A stretch of DNA of 64,000 nucleotides. It comes from GWF2-33-9 sp964500435 (GTDB taxonomy: Bacteria > Bacteroidota > Ignavibacteria > Kapaibacteriales > UBA2268). Positions 8,601-17,066 of the stretch are shown piece by piece (within the stretch, counting starts at the first letter, position 1; every line of letters starts with the position of its first letter). Where the stretch lies: assembly GCA_964500435.1 (NCBI GenBank), contig CAZCNL010000010.1, forward strand, positions 23,112-87,111. The letters run 5' to 3'. The position numbers and the translations under genes are program-made. The notes below the pieces were generated by a model. That model did not search any database. It had not been told where the DNA came from and worked only from the letters and a program-made list of their open reading frames with translations.

Positions 8601-10247
8601 TCCATACATCCCGCATGCTGAATAAAATATATTTTGACAAACGGGTGCTATGCTTGGTAAATTTATAGTAATTTGATTCGATGTTGGATTATAATTTAAA
8701 TTAACACCGCTCCAATTGCTTGTTGTTGTGCAAGGTGAGTTCCAAGAATTTGTTGTATAATATGACGGATTGCCAATATACTGTAAATTCGGGTCTAATT
8801 GGTCAGTAATTGTGGTACCTGTAAGTGGCAATCCCCCTATATTTTGAATTCTCAATCTATAACGGAAAATTGCACCAGGTGTGTAGCTTGTTTGCTTATT
8901 GCAAACTTCTTTCCATAAGCAAGGAGTAGGTGCCGGGGCATCTACAACAAATGAAGTGCAATATTGAAGAGGATTTATTCCCGGTGCTGTCATATATGCA
9001 CAGTTCGTAATTGTGGAACCGATTGTTGCATTTGTTGGAATTGTGAAATTAATATAAATATAACCACAAGTTCCAGGAGCTAATGTATCAGTAGCAGTAA
9101 CGATATTGCCACTTAATGTCGCTGATAAATTATACATAAAGCCAAGGCTATAACCTGAAAGTTGTGAAGGTAAGGTATCTTTAATTGTAACAATTAATGA
9201 AGTAGTTCCGGTATTGCAAGCATAAATTAGATATTGACCAGCGCAACCAGGTTGCCTGTTTGTATAAACCCATTTGCTTAATGAGCCGGTTGTAAAGGAA
9301 ACTAATGAGACGCAAGTTTGATTACTTGTGGTCGAAAAATTGCTGCAAGGTTGATTTATAGGACCAAGTCCTCCGGTCAATGTTGCGGAATTGGTAATAT
9401 TCGTACCGGTTGGGAATTGAGCAAGTGGATAATACACTTTAATTTGGCAACAAACAGTGTTGTAGCCTTGTGTTGCTGATAAGTTACCTACATTCCAAGT
9501 AATTACATTTCCACTTTGAGTAGCACCGCAAGTTGAGCTCACAAGAGTCGCCCCTGAAGGTAAAGTGTCATAAACTATCCCGCCAACTAAATTGAGTTGA
9601 CCGGTAGTTCCAAAGTCTTTGTAAACACAAAGTTGATAAGTAATTGTGTCCGAGCCAGATGCATAATTACAATTTCCACCTTGCCATGCGGCTCCGAGAG
9701 GATATTTGTTTATATGCCATGGGTTTACTGCTAATGCCTTTGTTAAAACAAATCCTGTGCAAAATTCATAGGTTTTGCCAAGAAGCAGCCCAGTCAGGCA
9801 AACATTATTGCGAACAGATTCATTAGGACAAGTTACACCATTAGGGAAGGCTACTTGAATTGTAATAGAGCCGGCACAGGCATTTGGAACGCTTGCCCAA
9901 GATAATGAATATGTTCCACCCATTTGATTTGCGGCGGGTGACGCCACAGTCGGTGTTCCACAAGCATTACTATATGAAGCAGACAAGAACATCAAGCCCG
10001 GTGGAAGGTTATCAGTAATAGTAACATTGCTTGCACCTGCGGGAATCGAGTAATATATGGTATAGCTAAATGGTTGTCCTGTTGCAATTGCTGTATCGCT
10101 AACAACTTTTTTAATCCAAAAGCCACCTTGTGTAGCTTCTTGAGACCAAGAAGTTTGACTGAAAGCCAAATAACTTGTTCCCAAAAAAATAATCAACAAA
10201 ATGATTGTGGATTTTAGTTGTTTTAGGAAGGCTAACTTTTTATACAT
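5613..10247 (-). CDS. Giant T9SS-secreted surface protein with DUF11-type repeats
   Basis: This 1544-residue secreted protein has a signal peptide (basic N-terminus, hydrophobic LKSTIILLIIFLGTSYLAFS, cleavage near residue 31). Residues 35-800 hold several 'conserved repeat' (DUF11-like) beta-sandwich segments with phrases such as TITDNLPPGLMFLSAS and TITDQLDPNLQYIG. Two tandem Cys-rich repeats of about 100 residues follow (about 815-915 and 916-1018), each with a C..SxDGxFSxxSF core and PWTIN. The last 85 residues form a type A T9SS sorting domain (TPNPAKTTATITF, then LSVVDMQGKEV, LVPGSYIVTLQ). It should cross the outer membrane by T9SS and be anchored or released at the surface, perhaps as an adhesin or structural protein; function beyond this is unknown. 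A promoter at 10305-10337 and GGAGG at 10252-10256 fit ATG 10247. Confidence 0.85.
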   Translation of the reverse strand: MYKKLAFLKQLKSTIILLIIFLGTSYLAFSQTSWSQEATQGGFWIKKVVSDTAIATGQPFSYTIYYSIPAGASNVTITDNLPPGLMFLSASYSNACGTPTVASPAANQMGGTYSLSWASVPNACAGSITIQVAFPNGVTCPNESVRNNVCLTGLLLGKTYEFCTGFVLTKALAVNPWHINKYPLGAAWQGGNCNYASGSDTITYQLCVYKDFGTTGQLNLVGGIVYDTLPSGATLVSSTCGATQSGNVITWNVGNLSATQGYNTVCCQIKVYYPLAQFPTGTNITNSATLTGGLGPINQPCSNFSTTSNQTCVSLVSFTTGSLSKWVYTNRQPGCAGQYLIYACNTGTTSLIVTIKDTLPSQLSGYSLGFMYNLSATLSGNIVTATDTLAPGTCGYIYINFTIPTNATIGSTITNCAYMTAPGINPLQYCTSFVVDAPAPTPCLWKEVCNKQTSYTPGAIFRYRLRIQNIGGLPLTGTTITDQLDPNLQYIGNPSYYTTNSWNSPCTTTSNWSGVNLNYNPTSNQITINLPSIAPVCQNIFYSACGMYGTGGVPYYFIEFDVKVRDTSALGNIPNSFTLSGGNLGNSTYTSNTEYVLVAGVIGYNLNKAVKKHTAPNYSSSATVSAGSIVDYKLQLNSTGTAALRYVTFADLLPKDAGTADSKILQTCSSRGSQFDVTYNSFIASSPTFSQWNNPFNTGLANVNNLQPVGSPGFAFNIGCGSGGSWLANWTAGDKNLAAHFGSNSISTSANVEFSAQVSPNAKANETACNSFAASGFTKHLIQSNLTSFQLAGQTESSPVCLQIDSTNSQGHCIDSLIQFNVKCKEQGANGAWVYSMSITATSCVPGTITLNSPDGSFSPSSFNITSNPWTINPNFIHTSSNNPIKIYYTIACNNGVQCTDSIMRDLPPCSGQNPCIEKLISKSVKCIGINAAGNPEFAIQIQASSCTPATLLISSPDGNFSTGSFSLASSPWTINTTFEHTSSNNPIMLNYTILCNGVVCRDSVKLDLPDCPTTNPDDCCLKFIHTIKDPKITWTANGLVGLSGTIFAGPSKIKKFSATIVSAQLRRYNTPWQRIFGDIIGGSLIISPAPGPQLLSLFSREAIWGPGECIDWNKGAQYSLSMLFPSVAALKFYDTLKFSVRYSFTDCDCNTCDTLISYTIIRKWKPLPWDASTSLNFNPRGLQNEKATSSNVVQSEVPSQTSLIMDDFTNGNLWVVNPNDQENNIKIVGVEINSQEVPLNSLKYNNQDGAIQGNIGYIDVLVKPGDIAAIALNFNNISQIKQFTLYVRYYYQVEGFEDIFTTEPIKYNARVPITDLDKVGIDETTHPDKVFTYALYVNNTNGYEENISAISIKPTGNQKIIAVGPPSSLNGATYLIPQLLEDGSYIVTVPSQGIVSVEPGVLVKPIYITLAGVDETNAQIEFVTYDNNMQKISNGGLTLSNPISSIQQSESGNNSSGYLDFITPNPAKTTATITFTLMNFTESVKLSVVDMQGKEVITVFSNKAFDRGSYIQNIDISKLVPGSYIVTLQINNEISTKTMSIVR

Positions 10248-10304
10248 AAATCCTCCAAAATAAATTAATCATTAGAAATAATCGTTTTAATTATTAATAT
10301 ATTT

Positions 10305-10337
10305 CAAATATACAAAATTTTTTTAATTTACAACAAA
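10305..10337 (-). promoter_or_regulatory. Bacteroidota-type promoter for the giant surface protein
   Basis: On the minus strand the sequence reads TTTG (10334-10337), 21 bases, then TATATTTG (10305-10312). This matches the Bacteroidota sigma-ABfr consensus TTTG-N19-21-TAnnTTTG. Transcription would start near 10298, about 50 bases before ATG 10247. Confidence 0.6.
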
Positions 10338-10452
10338 AATATTTAGTAATGACTAAAATTATCTTTTTAAATGGCTAATTTATTATTAAACCTATAAAAG
10401 ATTTGTTTTTGTAATTTGCATTTTTGAAAAAGTTAAAAATTATAAGTATAAA

Positions 10453-11112
10453 ATGGCAGAATTAATATTTAAAGATGGACGTAATTTACCAGTTGGTACA
10501 ATGTACGGAATAGGGCAAAATTACTCAAAACACGCAAAAGAGATGGGTTCTACTTTGCCTCGTGGTGAAAAAATAATATTTATCAAACCATCATCAAGTT
10601 ATGTCCCTGATGGTGGCAAAATTGTTTTACCAAATTTTTCAACCGAAGTACATCACGAAGTGGAATTAGTTGTAGTAATTGGAAAGGAATGCGTTGACGT
10701 AACCAAGGAAGAAGCTTGGGATTATATCGCAGGTTTTGGAATTGGAATTGATGCAACTTTGCGAGATTTGCAAAAGCAAGCAAAAGAAAAAGGTTTGCCT
10801 TGGGCAATTAGCAAAGGCTTTCGTACATCGGCGCCAATTTCAACTATTGTACCTATTTCTCAATTTGAACGCAACAAAAAAGATTTTGAATTCGAATTAA
10901 AAATAAACGGTGAAGTCAGACAAATTGGAAATACAGTAGATATGATATATTCTGTGGAAGAGCTAATTGAATTCCTTTCACAAATTTTTATATTGCAACC
11001 TGGAGATATAATTTTTACGGGAACTCCTGAAGGAGTTGGAAAATTAAACAATGGCGACAGATTAGAAGCCGAACTTTTTGGTTATACTAAACTTTCCGTT
11101 GAAGTAGCGTAA
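10453..11112 (+). CDS. Fumarylacetoacetate hydrolase (FAH) family protein
   Basis: This 219-residue protein is a single-domain FAH fold. The metal-binding motif HHEVELVVVIGK starts at His67 with Glu69 and Glu71, and a third acidic ligand is Asp100 in GIGIDATLRD. A lysine in WAISKGFRT and the signature GDIIFTGTPEGVG near the C-terminus complete the family pattern. Bacterial proteins of this size act as fumarylpyruvate hydrolase, 2-hydroxyhepta-2,4-diene-1,7-dioate isomerase or oxaloacetate decarboxylase. No aromatic-degradation genes are nearby, so a general metabolite-repair or oxaloacetate role is at least as likely. The cytosolic gene stands 20 bases before the nuclease fusion and is probably co-transcribed with it. 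Confidence 0.85.
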   Translation: MAELIFKDGRNLPVGTMYGIGQNYSKHAKEMGSTLPRGEKIIFIKPSSSYVPDGGKIVLPNFSTEVHHEVELVVVIGKECVDVTKEEAWDYIAGFGIGIDATLRDLQKQAKEKGLPWAISKGFRTSAPISTIVPISQFERNKKDFEFELKINGEVRQIGNTVDMIYSVEELIEFLSQIFILQPGDIIFTGTPEGVGKLNNGDRLEAELFGYTKLSVEVA

Positions 11113-11131
11113 TATTAATCATTGTTTTGTT

Positions 11132-12838
11132 GTGAGAGAAATTAATATTTGGGAAGCAAATTACGTAGTAGTTGACGTTGAAACAACTGGAAATCAACCA
11201 ACACAAAGCAGAATAATAGATATTGCTGCTGTTAATTTACGTGATGGCGAAATTGAGGAAGTTTTTTCTTCATTAGTAAATCCACATCAATTTATCCCGT
11301 CTTTTATTTCCCAAATGACCGGGATTTCCAATGAAGCTGTATTTTTTGCTCCAGAAGCAAAAGAAGTAATGCCTAAATTTTTAAAAGCTTTTAACTTCGA
11401 AAATTCAATTTTTGTCGCACATAATGCAAATTTCGATTATTCATTTGTAAAAGAAACCTTAATAAGAAATGGAATCGTAGATTTTGATTATCCTGTTTTA
11501 GATACATTGAAATTAGCACGGAGAGTGCTATCTGATACTCAAAAGAAAAGTGTTGGCAGCTTAGCAGCATATTTCGGAATTAAAGTTCGCAATAGACATA
11601 CAGCTTTAGGAGATGCAAAAGCTACAGCGAAAATACTTTATAATTTACTTGAAATGATTGAAGAAGAGCACGAAATCACTTCACTCGAAGAACTTTTGTC
11701 CTTTCAAAACAAAAGATTAAGTTATTTCAATCCTAAACCTGATAGTTTTAATTATTTAGAAGAAAAATTAAAACAAATTCCGGAATCTCCCGGAGTATAT
11801 CATTTTTTTGATGGGAAAAAGAAAATTATTTATGTTGGTAAAGCAAAAAATTTAAAAGAAAGGGTAAATAGTTATTTTCGCCCAGGCAACATTACTTCGC
11901 CAAAGTTGAAGGAACTTGTTACTCATATCCGAGATTTAACATTCACTGAAACTTATAATGAGCTTTCTGCATTAGTATTAGAATCAAAAGAAATAAAGGC
12001 ATTGCAACCTAAATTTAACTTTGCTGGACGAAGAATTAAACGACTTCCTTTTTTGAAAATACCAGCAAATACATTGTTTCCTAAAATTGAAATTGCATTT
12101 GATATTAATGATAATGGTGAATATTACGGACCATTTTCGAATTTAAATTACGCCTTGGAAATTAAAAAAATACTTGATGATAATTTTAGTTTGGTGAAAT
12201 GCGACCATTCGTTCGAAGGAAAAACACTAACCGAACCATGTATTTACCTGCAAATGAATAAATGTTTGGCACCTTGTGTCAAAAGGCTGGACGAAGATTT
12301 TCCCGCAAAATATGAATTAGAATTAAATAATATTAAAAGTTTTTTAAGTGGATTTGCTGAAGAATTAATAAGTGCATTAGAGAAAAAAATGTTCCAACAT
12401 TCTGAAAAATTGGAGTTCGAAAAAGCAAATGAATTAAAAAAGACTTTGCTTTCAATAAAAAATATATTTAACAATACTGAAAGATTTTTCAATTCAATAA
12501 ATGAGCAAAATTTTGTGCTTATATTGCCACATTCAGAAAGTGAAAAAATGGTCGATTTATACCTATTCCGCTATTCAAAGTTGATTTATCATCAAACAAT
12601 TGGAAAAAAATCATTGCCAAACCCTTTTATACTTGAAAAACTTGAACATATTTATTTCAATGGTTTGCAATTACCCAAACATCTTTCCGTAGACGAAATC
12701 GAGGAAATCAAGATAACAAATTCATGGCTAAATCAAAATAAAGAAAACGGTAAAATTATTTATTTTGAAAAAGATAAAATAAACTCATCAGAAAAGCTAA
12801 TTTGGCTCATTCAAGAAAAAATAAATGAGCTAAATTAA
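11132..12838 (+). CDS. DnaQ-like exonuclease fused to UvrC-type GIY-YIG endonuclease
   Basis: The 568-residue fusion starts at GTG 11132. Residues 10-180 are a DEDDh 3'-5' exonuclease like DNA polymerase III epsilon: DVETTG (Asp15, Glu17), VAHNANFDYSF, and HTALGDAKAT. Residues about 215-300 are a GIY-YIG nuclease like the N-terminal half of UvrC and Cho (SPGVYHFFDGK, YVGKAKNLKERV). Cys357, Cys370, Cys378 and Cys382 are spaced x12-x7-x3, much like the four cysteines of UvrC reported to hold an iron-sulfur cluster. A UVR-like helix pair (KLEFEKANELKKT) follows near residue 425. The UvrC C-terminal RNase H-like half is absent. Comparable exonuclease-Cho fusions are known in mycobacteria and in Bacteroidota. 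It probably incises and trims damaged DNA beside UvrABC. Confidence 0.85.
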   Translation: MREINIWEANYVVVDVETTGNQPTQSRIIDIAAVNLRDGEIEEVFSSLVNPHQFIPSFISQMTGISNEAVFFAPEAKEVMPKFLKAFNFENSIFVAHNANFDYSFVKETLIRNGIVDFDYPVLDTLKLARRVLSDTQKKSVGSLAAYFGIKVRNRHTALGDAKATAKILYNLLEMIEEEHEITSLEELLSFQNKRLSYFNPKPDSFNYLEEKLKQIPESPGVYHFFDGKKKIIYVGKAKNLKERVNSYFRPGNITSPKLKELVTHIRDLTFTETYNELSALVLESKEIKALQPKFNFAGRRIKRLPFLKIPANTLFPKIEIAFDINDNGEYYGPFSNLNYALEIKKILDDNFSLVKCDHSFEGKTLTEPCIYLQMNKCLAPCVKRLDEDFPAKYELELNNIKSFLSGFAEELISALEKKMFQHSEKLEFEKANELKKTLLSIKNIFNNTERFFNSINEQNFVLILPHSESEKMVDLYLFRYSKLIYHQTIGKKSLPNPFILEKLEHIYFNGLQLPKHLSVDEIEEIKITNSWLNQNKENGKIIYFEKDKINSSEKLIWLIQEKINELN

Positions 12839-12921
12839 AATTAGAAAATAAATTGCAAATTAATGTGTCAATAATCAAATAAATTTTCAAAGATTAATAA
12901 ATAAAAATTTTAGAGTAACAA

Positions 12922-14595
12922 ATGAAGAAAAGGCAAATATTTTATGTTGGATTAGTGTTCTTTGGATTAATCATTGGACTTTTAATCCAGCCTTTATTTT
13001 CTGGGGATAGTTTATACGAACAAATAAAAAAATACCAAGATGTAATAAGCAATGCTGTTCGTAATTATGTCGACCCGGTTGATACACAAAAATTAACTGA
13101 AGCTGCAATAAAAGGGATGTTGGAAGAACTCGACCCACACTCAATTTATATATCAGCTGATGATATGAAACAAGTCGAAGAAGACTTTCTAGGCAGCTTT
13201 GATGGAATTGGTGTCCAATTCGACGTAATTCAAGATACAATTGTTGTAATTGCTCCAATTTCAGACGGACCAAGCGAAAAAGTCGGAATTCAAGCTGGCG
13301 ATAAAATTGTTAAAATAGATACATTAAATGCTGTTGGACTGAACCGTGAACTCGTTCCAAAATACTTAAAAGGACCAAAAGGCACGAAAGTAAATTTGAC
13401 AATTAAACGAAGCGGGATAAAAGACTTACTTAATTTCACTGTCGTTAGAGATAAGATACCTTTATATTCTGTCGATGCATCATTTGTGATTGATAGTAGC
13501 GATATTGGAGTAATTGTTGTAAGTCGTTTTGCCGCAACTACTCATGACGAGATGGTACAAGCAATTCAAAACTTGAAAAGCCAAGGAATGAAAAAATTGA
13601 TACTTGATTTACGTGGAAATCCAGGTGGATATTTAAATCAAGCATTTTTGATGGCTGATGAATTCTTAAAAGGTGGCGATACAATCGTTTACACCAAAGG
13701 CAGAAGACCTGAGTTCGACGAAACATATATGTCTTCAGCTGGTGGATTGCTCGAAGATATTCCTTTAACCGTTTTAATCAATGCGGGAAGCGCTTCGGCA
13801 AGCGAAATAGTTTCAGGTGCCATTCAAGATTTAGACCGAGGCTTAATAGTCGGCGAAACATCTTTTGGCAAAGGTTTAGTGCAAAGACAGTATCCACTTT
13901 CGGATGGTTCTGCTTATAGATTAACAATTGCAAGATATTATACTCCATCAGGACGCAGCATTCAACGACCTTATAAAGATAAAGAAGGTTACCGTAATTT
14001 AATTGGCAGAATAGAACTAAAGGAAGGTTCGAATATAGGAACTGCTCTCGAAGTTGTACGAAAAGAAATTCAAGAAGAAAATGAAAAGAAAATCAAAGAA
14101 AATAAAAGTAAAGAAATCATAAATATTGATTCATTACCAATTTATTATACAAAAGCAGGTAGAATAGTTCTTGGTGGCGGTGGTATAATCCCAGATTACA
14201 TTGTAAAACAAGATACAATAACACATTTCAGTATTGATTTAAGAATTAAGAGAATTTTCTTTGAATATGTTGACCAATTTCTCCATAACGGAAAGGATAT
14301 CAAAGAGCAATATGGTTCAAATTTTAGAGACTTTTTACGCAATTGGAATGTAACTGATAAAATGATGGAAGATTTCAAAAAATTAGCAATTTCCAAAGAT
14401 GTAAAATGGGATGAAGAAAGCTACAAAAAAGATGAAGATTTTATCAAAACGGAAATAAAAGGAACGGTTGCAAGAAGCGTTTGGGATAGAAATGCTTATG
14501 TTCAAGTCTTTTCAACAATTGATAAACAATTGCTCACCGCAAAGAAATTATTCCCAGAAGCATTGAAAATTACTCAATTGAAACGAAAGAACTAA
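12922..14595 (+). CDS. C-terminal processing peptidase, S41 family with PDZ domain
   Basis: This 557-residue protease has an N-terminal membrane anchor or signal (YVGLVFFGLIIGLLIQPLF). It contains the usual N-terminal helical part with LDPHSIYIS, a PDZ domain (about residues 85-170, VGIQAGDKIVKID), and an S41 catalytic core. The active-site Ser is probably Ser292 in NAGSASASE and the general base Lys317 in SFGKG, 25 residues apart as in CtpB. It works in the periplasm, clipping or degrading proteins at their C-termini. A hairpin terminator follows at 14621-14643. The C-terminal tail (about 430-557) is longer than the minimal CtpA core, as often seen in Bacteroidota. Confidence 0.92.
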   Translation: MKKRQIFYVGLVFFGLIIGLLIQPLFSGDSLYEQIKKYQDVISNAVRNYVDPVDTQKLTEAAIKGMLEELDPHSIYISADDMKQVEEDFLGSFDGIGVQFDVIQDTIVVIAPISDGPSEKVGIQAGDKIVKIDTLNAVGLNRELVPKYLKGPKGTKVNLTIKRSGIKDLLNFTVVRDKIPLYSVDASFVIDSSDIGVIVVSRFAATTHDEMVQAIQNLKSQGMKKLILDLRGNPGGYLNQAFLMADEFLKGGDTIVYTKGRRPEFDETYMSSAGGLLEDIPLTVLINAGSASASEIVSGAIQDLDRGLIVGETSFGKGLVQRQYPLSDGSAYRLTIARYYTPSGRSIQRPYKDKEGYRNLIGRIELKEGSNIGTALEVVRKEIQEENEKKIKENKSKEIINIDSLPIYYTKAGRIVLGGGGIIPDYIVKQDTITHFSIDLRIKRIFFEYVDQFLHNGKDIKEQYGSNFRDFLRNWNVTDKMMEDFKKLAISKDVKWDEESYKKDEDFIKTEIKGTVARSVWDRNAYVQVFSTIDKQLLTAKKLFPEALKITQLKRKN

Positions 14596-14620
14596 AATTT
14601 GAGTAAAGTATAACAAAATA

Positions 14621-14643
14621 AAGCCCTTCCTTTTGAAGGGCTT
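14621..14643 (+). terminator. Intrinsic terminator after the S41 protease
   Basis: Nine-bp stem aagcccttc / gaagggctt, loop of five, followed by a T-rich stretch (tatttaatt). Confidence 0.8.
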
Positions 14644-14835
14644 TATTTAATTAAATTTACCTTTTCAAAAATTGAAATATAAAGATAGATAAATGATGCT
14701 TAAAATCGTCATTATTATTAAGCTAAAATAAACTATTAAGTAAAATTAATTATAACTTAATATTCTTTTTCGTAATTTCGTAATTATACTAATAATAATA
14801 TTTTAAAATCGTTATAAATAAAAAAAGGTGCTATT

Positions 14836-15033
14836 ATGCCAAATTTAGGTATGCCCGAAATTCTTATAATTGCTTTTCTTATTTTATTGCTCTTTGGAGC
14901 AAAGAAAATACCAGAATTTATGAAAAACATTGGTTCTGGTATGAAAGAATTCAAAAAAGCTGTAAATCCAGATGAACAAAAAGAAACAGCAGTTACAAAA
15001 AAAGAAGATAATGAAGAAATACCCGTCAAATAA
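14836..15033 (+). CDS. tatA: Twin-arginine translocase subunit TatA/E
   Basis: This 65-residue protein has the TatA layout: a short N-terminus, one membrane helix (EILIIAFLILLLFGAKKIPE), the FGxKKxPE hinge, an amphipathic helix (FMKNIGSGMKEFKKAV) and an acidic/basic tail. TatA oligomers form the pore that lets folded, twin-arginine-bearing proteins cross the inner membrane. AAAAAAGGTG precedes the ATG. A second Tat-type gene follows 15 bases downstream. No tatC lies in the window. Confidence 0.9.
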   Translation: MPNLGMPEILIIAFLILLLFGAKKIPEFMKNIGSGMKEFKKAVNPDEQKETAVTKKEDNEEIPVK

Positions 15034-15048
15034 ATAAAAGGTGAACTA

Positions 15049-15249
15049 ATGTTCGATATTGGCGGTGGTGAGTTAATGGTTATTTTACTTGGAATTTTAA
15101 TTTTGTTTGGTCCTGAAAAATTACCAGATATCTTAAAAACAGTTCGCTCTGGTTCGGAAAAAATTAACCAAGCAAAAAGTGAAATACAAAAAGAAATAAC
15201 CAATTTTACAAATGATATTAAAAAAAATATCGATATAGATATCAAATAA
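15049..15249 (+). CDS. Second TatA/TatB-type translocase protein
   Basis: The 66-residue protein again has one N-terminal helix (GELMVILLGILILFGPEKLP) and an amphipathic helix. The FGPEKLPDILKTV hinge is the form seen in TatB and in TatA paralogues of Bacteroidota. The tail is much shorter than that of classical TatB, so it may be a TatB substitute or a second TatA. It is transcribed with the preceding gene. A perfect inverted repeat covers its stop codon (15239-15260). Confidence 0.8.
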   Translation: MFDIGGGELMVILLGILILFGPEKLPDILKTVRSGSEKINQAKSEIQKEITNFTNDIKKNIDIDIK

Positions 15250-15260
15250 TTATTTGATAT
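15239..15260. repeat. 10-bp inverted repeat over the Tat gene stop codon
   Basis: The arms atatcaaata and tatttgatat are separated by two bases. There is no T-run, so it is a weak terminator at best. It lies 20 bases before the gatA start and could be a protein-binding site or an RNA-processing hairpin. Confidence 0.35.
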
Positions 15261-15279
15261 AATATTCTATACTTATTTC

Positions 15280-16701
15280 GTGAGAAACTTGATGGATTAT
15301 ACCTCTTTTAGAAAAAATGTCCTCGATGGTAAGGATACTGTATTAAACCGTACAACCAAATTTATAGATACAATAAAATCTAAATCTTATTTAAATGCAT
15401 TTATCACCGATAATTTTGATTCTGCAAAAGAAAAGGCGATAGAATCTGATAGACGTTTCCAAACCGGAGAGATCCGAAAATTGGAAGGAATGGTAATTGC
15501 AATTAAAGATAATATTTCTACAAAAGGATTACGAACTACTTGCGGCTCAAAAATTTTAAATAATTTCATTCCTGTTTTTAATGCAACTGTTGTTGAAAAG
15601 CTCGAAGCCGCTGGTGCAATAGTGATTGGAAAAACGAATATGGACGAATTTGCAATGGGATCCTCGAATGAAACTTCATATTTCGGACATGTTCATCATC
15701 CATTAAACCAAGAATATGTGCCGGGCGGTTCATCAGGTGGAAGTGCTGTTGCTGTAAGTGCGGATATGGCTTTCACAGCTCTTGGTTCTGATACAGGTGG
15801 TTCAATCCGCCAACCAGCAGCTTTTTGCGGCAATATTGGATTTAAACCAACATATGGCAGCGTTTCTCGTTCGGGACTTGTAGCATTTGCTTCTTCGCTT
15901 GACCAAATTGGCACATTCGCTAATTCAATAGAAGACACTGCGGTTTTATTCGATGTAATTTCGGGCATCGACCCAAAAGATTCGACTACTGTTGATTTCC
16001 CAAAAAATAATGATTTTTCTCTTTTATCTTTTCCTGAGCCATCAAAAGCCAAAATAGCAATTTTATCCGAAAAAGAAATCAAAAATTGCAATGATGATGT
16101 TTTAAATATTTATTATTCTGTGCTTGATAAATTGAGAAAAGAAAAAATTGCAATTGAAGAAGTCGAATTCGAAAATTTTGACACTTATATTGCAACATAT
16201 TATATTATTGCAACTGCCGAAGCATCCTCAAATTTAGCACGCTTTGATGGTATGCGTTACGGAGAACGTGCAAATTTCGAAGATGGTGACGATTTAATCG
16301 TAAAAACACGCTCAGAAAGTTTTGGCGAAGAAGTTAAGAGGAGAATTATGCTGGGGACTTATGTGCTTTCCTCTGGTTATTACGACGCCTATTATGGCAA
16401 AGCACTCAAAGCAAGAAGATTAATTTATGATAATTATAAAAAGATATTTTCGAAATATAATTTTATATTTTTACCAACAACACCAACGCCAGCATTCAAA
16501 ATAGGTGAAAAAGTAGACGACCCAATATCGATGTATTTATCCGATTTGTTTACAACATCTGCGAATTTAGGTAGTGTCCCGGCGATAAGTTTGCCTCTGG
16601 GTACTGCATCAAACGGTTTCCCTATTGGTATGCAATTGCAAGCCAATCATTTCGACGAATATAATCTTTTTAGTTTTTCGAAATTTTTGTTATCATTATA
16701 A
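15280..16701 (+). CDS. gatA: Asp-tRNA(Asn)/Glu-tRNA(Gln) amidotransferase subunit A
   Basis: This 473-residue amidase-signature protein has the Ser-cisSer-Lys triad: Lys in VIAIKDNIST, and the Ser-rich motif YVPGGSSGGSAVAVS followed by GSDTGGSIRQPA. GatA frees ammonia from glutamine for GatB, which amidates Glu-tRNA(Gln) or Asp-tRNA(Asn). The length matches the family. The GTG at 15280 is the likely start; an ATG lies at 15292. gatB and gatC are not in the window. Because a full asnS is present at 21761, the complex probably serves mainly Gln-tRNA formation here. Confidence 0.93.
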   Translation: MRNLMDYTSFRKNVLDGKDTVLNRTTKFIDTIKSKSYLNAFITDNFDSAKEKAIESDRRFQTGEIRKLEGMVIAIKDNISTKGLRTTCGSKILNNFIPVFNATVVEKLEAAGAIVIGKTNMDEFAMGSSNETSYFGHVHHPLNQEYVPGGSSGGSAVAVSADMAFTALGSDTGGSIRQPAAFCGNIGFKPTYGSVSRSGLVAFASSLDQIGTFANSIEDTAVLFDVISGIDPKDSTTVDFPKNNDFSLLSFPEPSKAKIAILSEKEIKNCNDDVLNIYYSVLDKLRKEKIAIEEVEFENFDTYIATYYIIATAEASSNLARFDGMRYGERANFEDGDDLIVKTRSESFGEEVKRRIMLGTYVLSSGYYDAYYGKALKARRLIYDNYKKIFSKYNFIFLPTTPTPAFKIGEKVDDPISMYLSDLFTTSANLGSVPAISLPLGTASNGFPIGMQLQANHFDEYNLFSFSKFLLSL

Positions 16702-16725
16702 TTAAAATCATAATTTTTCGTGAAA

Positions 16726-17052
16726 ATGGAACAAATTTATTCAATAGAAAAATTGCGAGATGCAATAAAAAATTCACCAATTGTTCTTGTTTATTTCTCG
16801 GCGCCATATTGCAATGTTTGCAAAGTGTTGAAGCCGAAAATAATCGAGCTTTTCTTTAAATATCAGGAAGTCAAAACGATTTATGTAGATTTGGAGCAAT
16901 TAAAAGAAGCTTCAGGCGAATATAGCGTATTTTCTCTTCCCACTATTCTTGTTTTTATTGAAGGTAAAGAATATTTACGAGAAAGCAGAAATATAAGTTT
17001 ATACGAATTTGAAGAAAAAGTTCAAAGATATTATTCTTTGTTTTATTCATAA
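16726..17052 (+). CDS. Thioredoxin-family protein
   Basis: This protein of about 108 residues has a thioredoxin fold with the active site APYCNVCKVLKP. The CNVC dithiol differs from the CGPC of classical thioredoxin and is closer to thioredoxin-like proteins of Bacteroidota. The cis-Pro is in FSLPTILVF. There is no signal peptide, so it acts in the cytoplasm. ATG 16726 is preferred; a GTG six bases upstream (16720) is an alternative. It sits between gatA and an rRNA pseudouridine synthase with short gaps, which suggests one transcript. Confidence 0.85.
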   Translation: MEQIYSIEKLRDAIKNSPIVLVYFSAPYCNVCKVLKPKIIELFFKYQEVKTIYVDLEQLKEASGEYSVFSLPTILVFIEGKEYLRESRNISLYEFEEKVQRYYSLFYS

Positions 17053-17066
17053 TTTTAAAGTTAAAT

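Noticed and set aside
14784..15245. Minus-strand frame of 153 codons across the Tat genes
   Set aside because: It is a shadow of the two tat genes, which have clear family features and ribosome binding sites.
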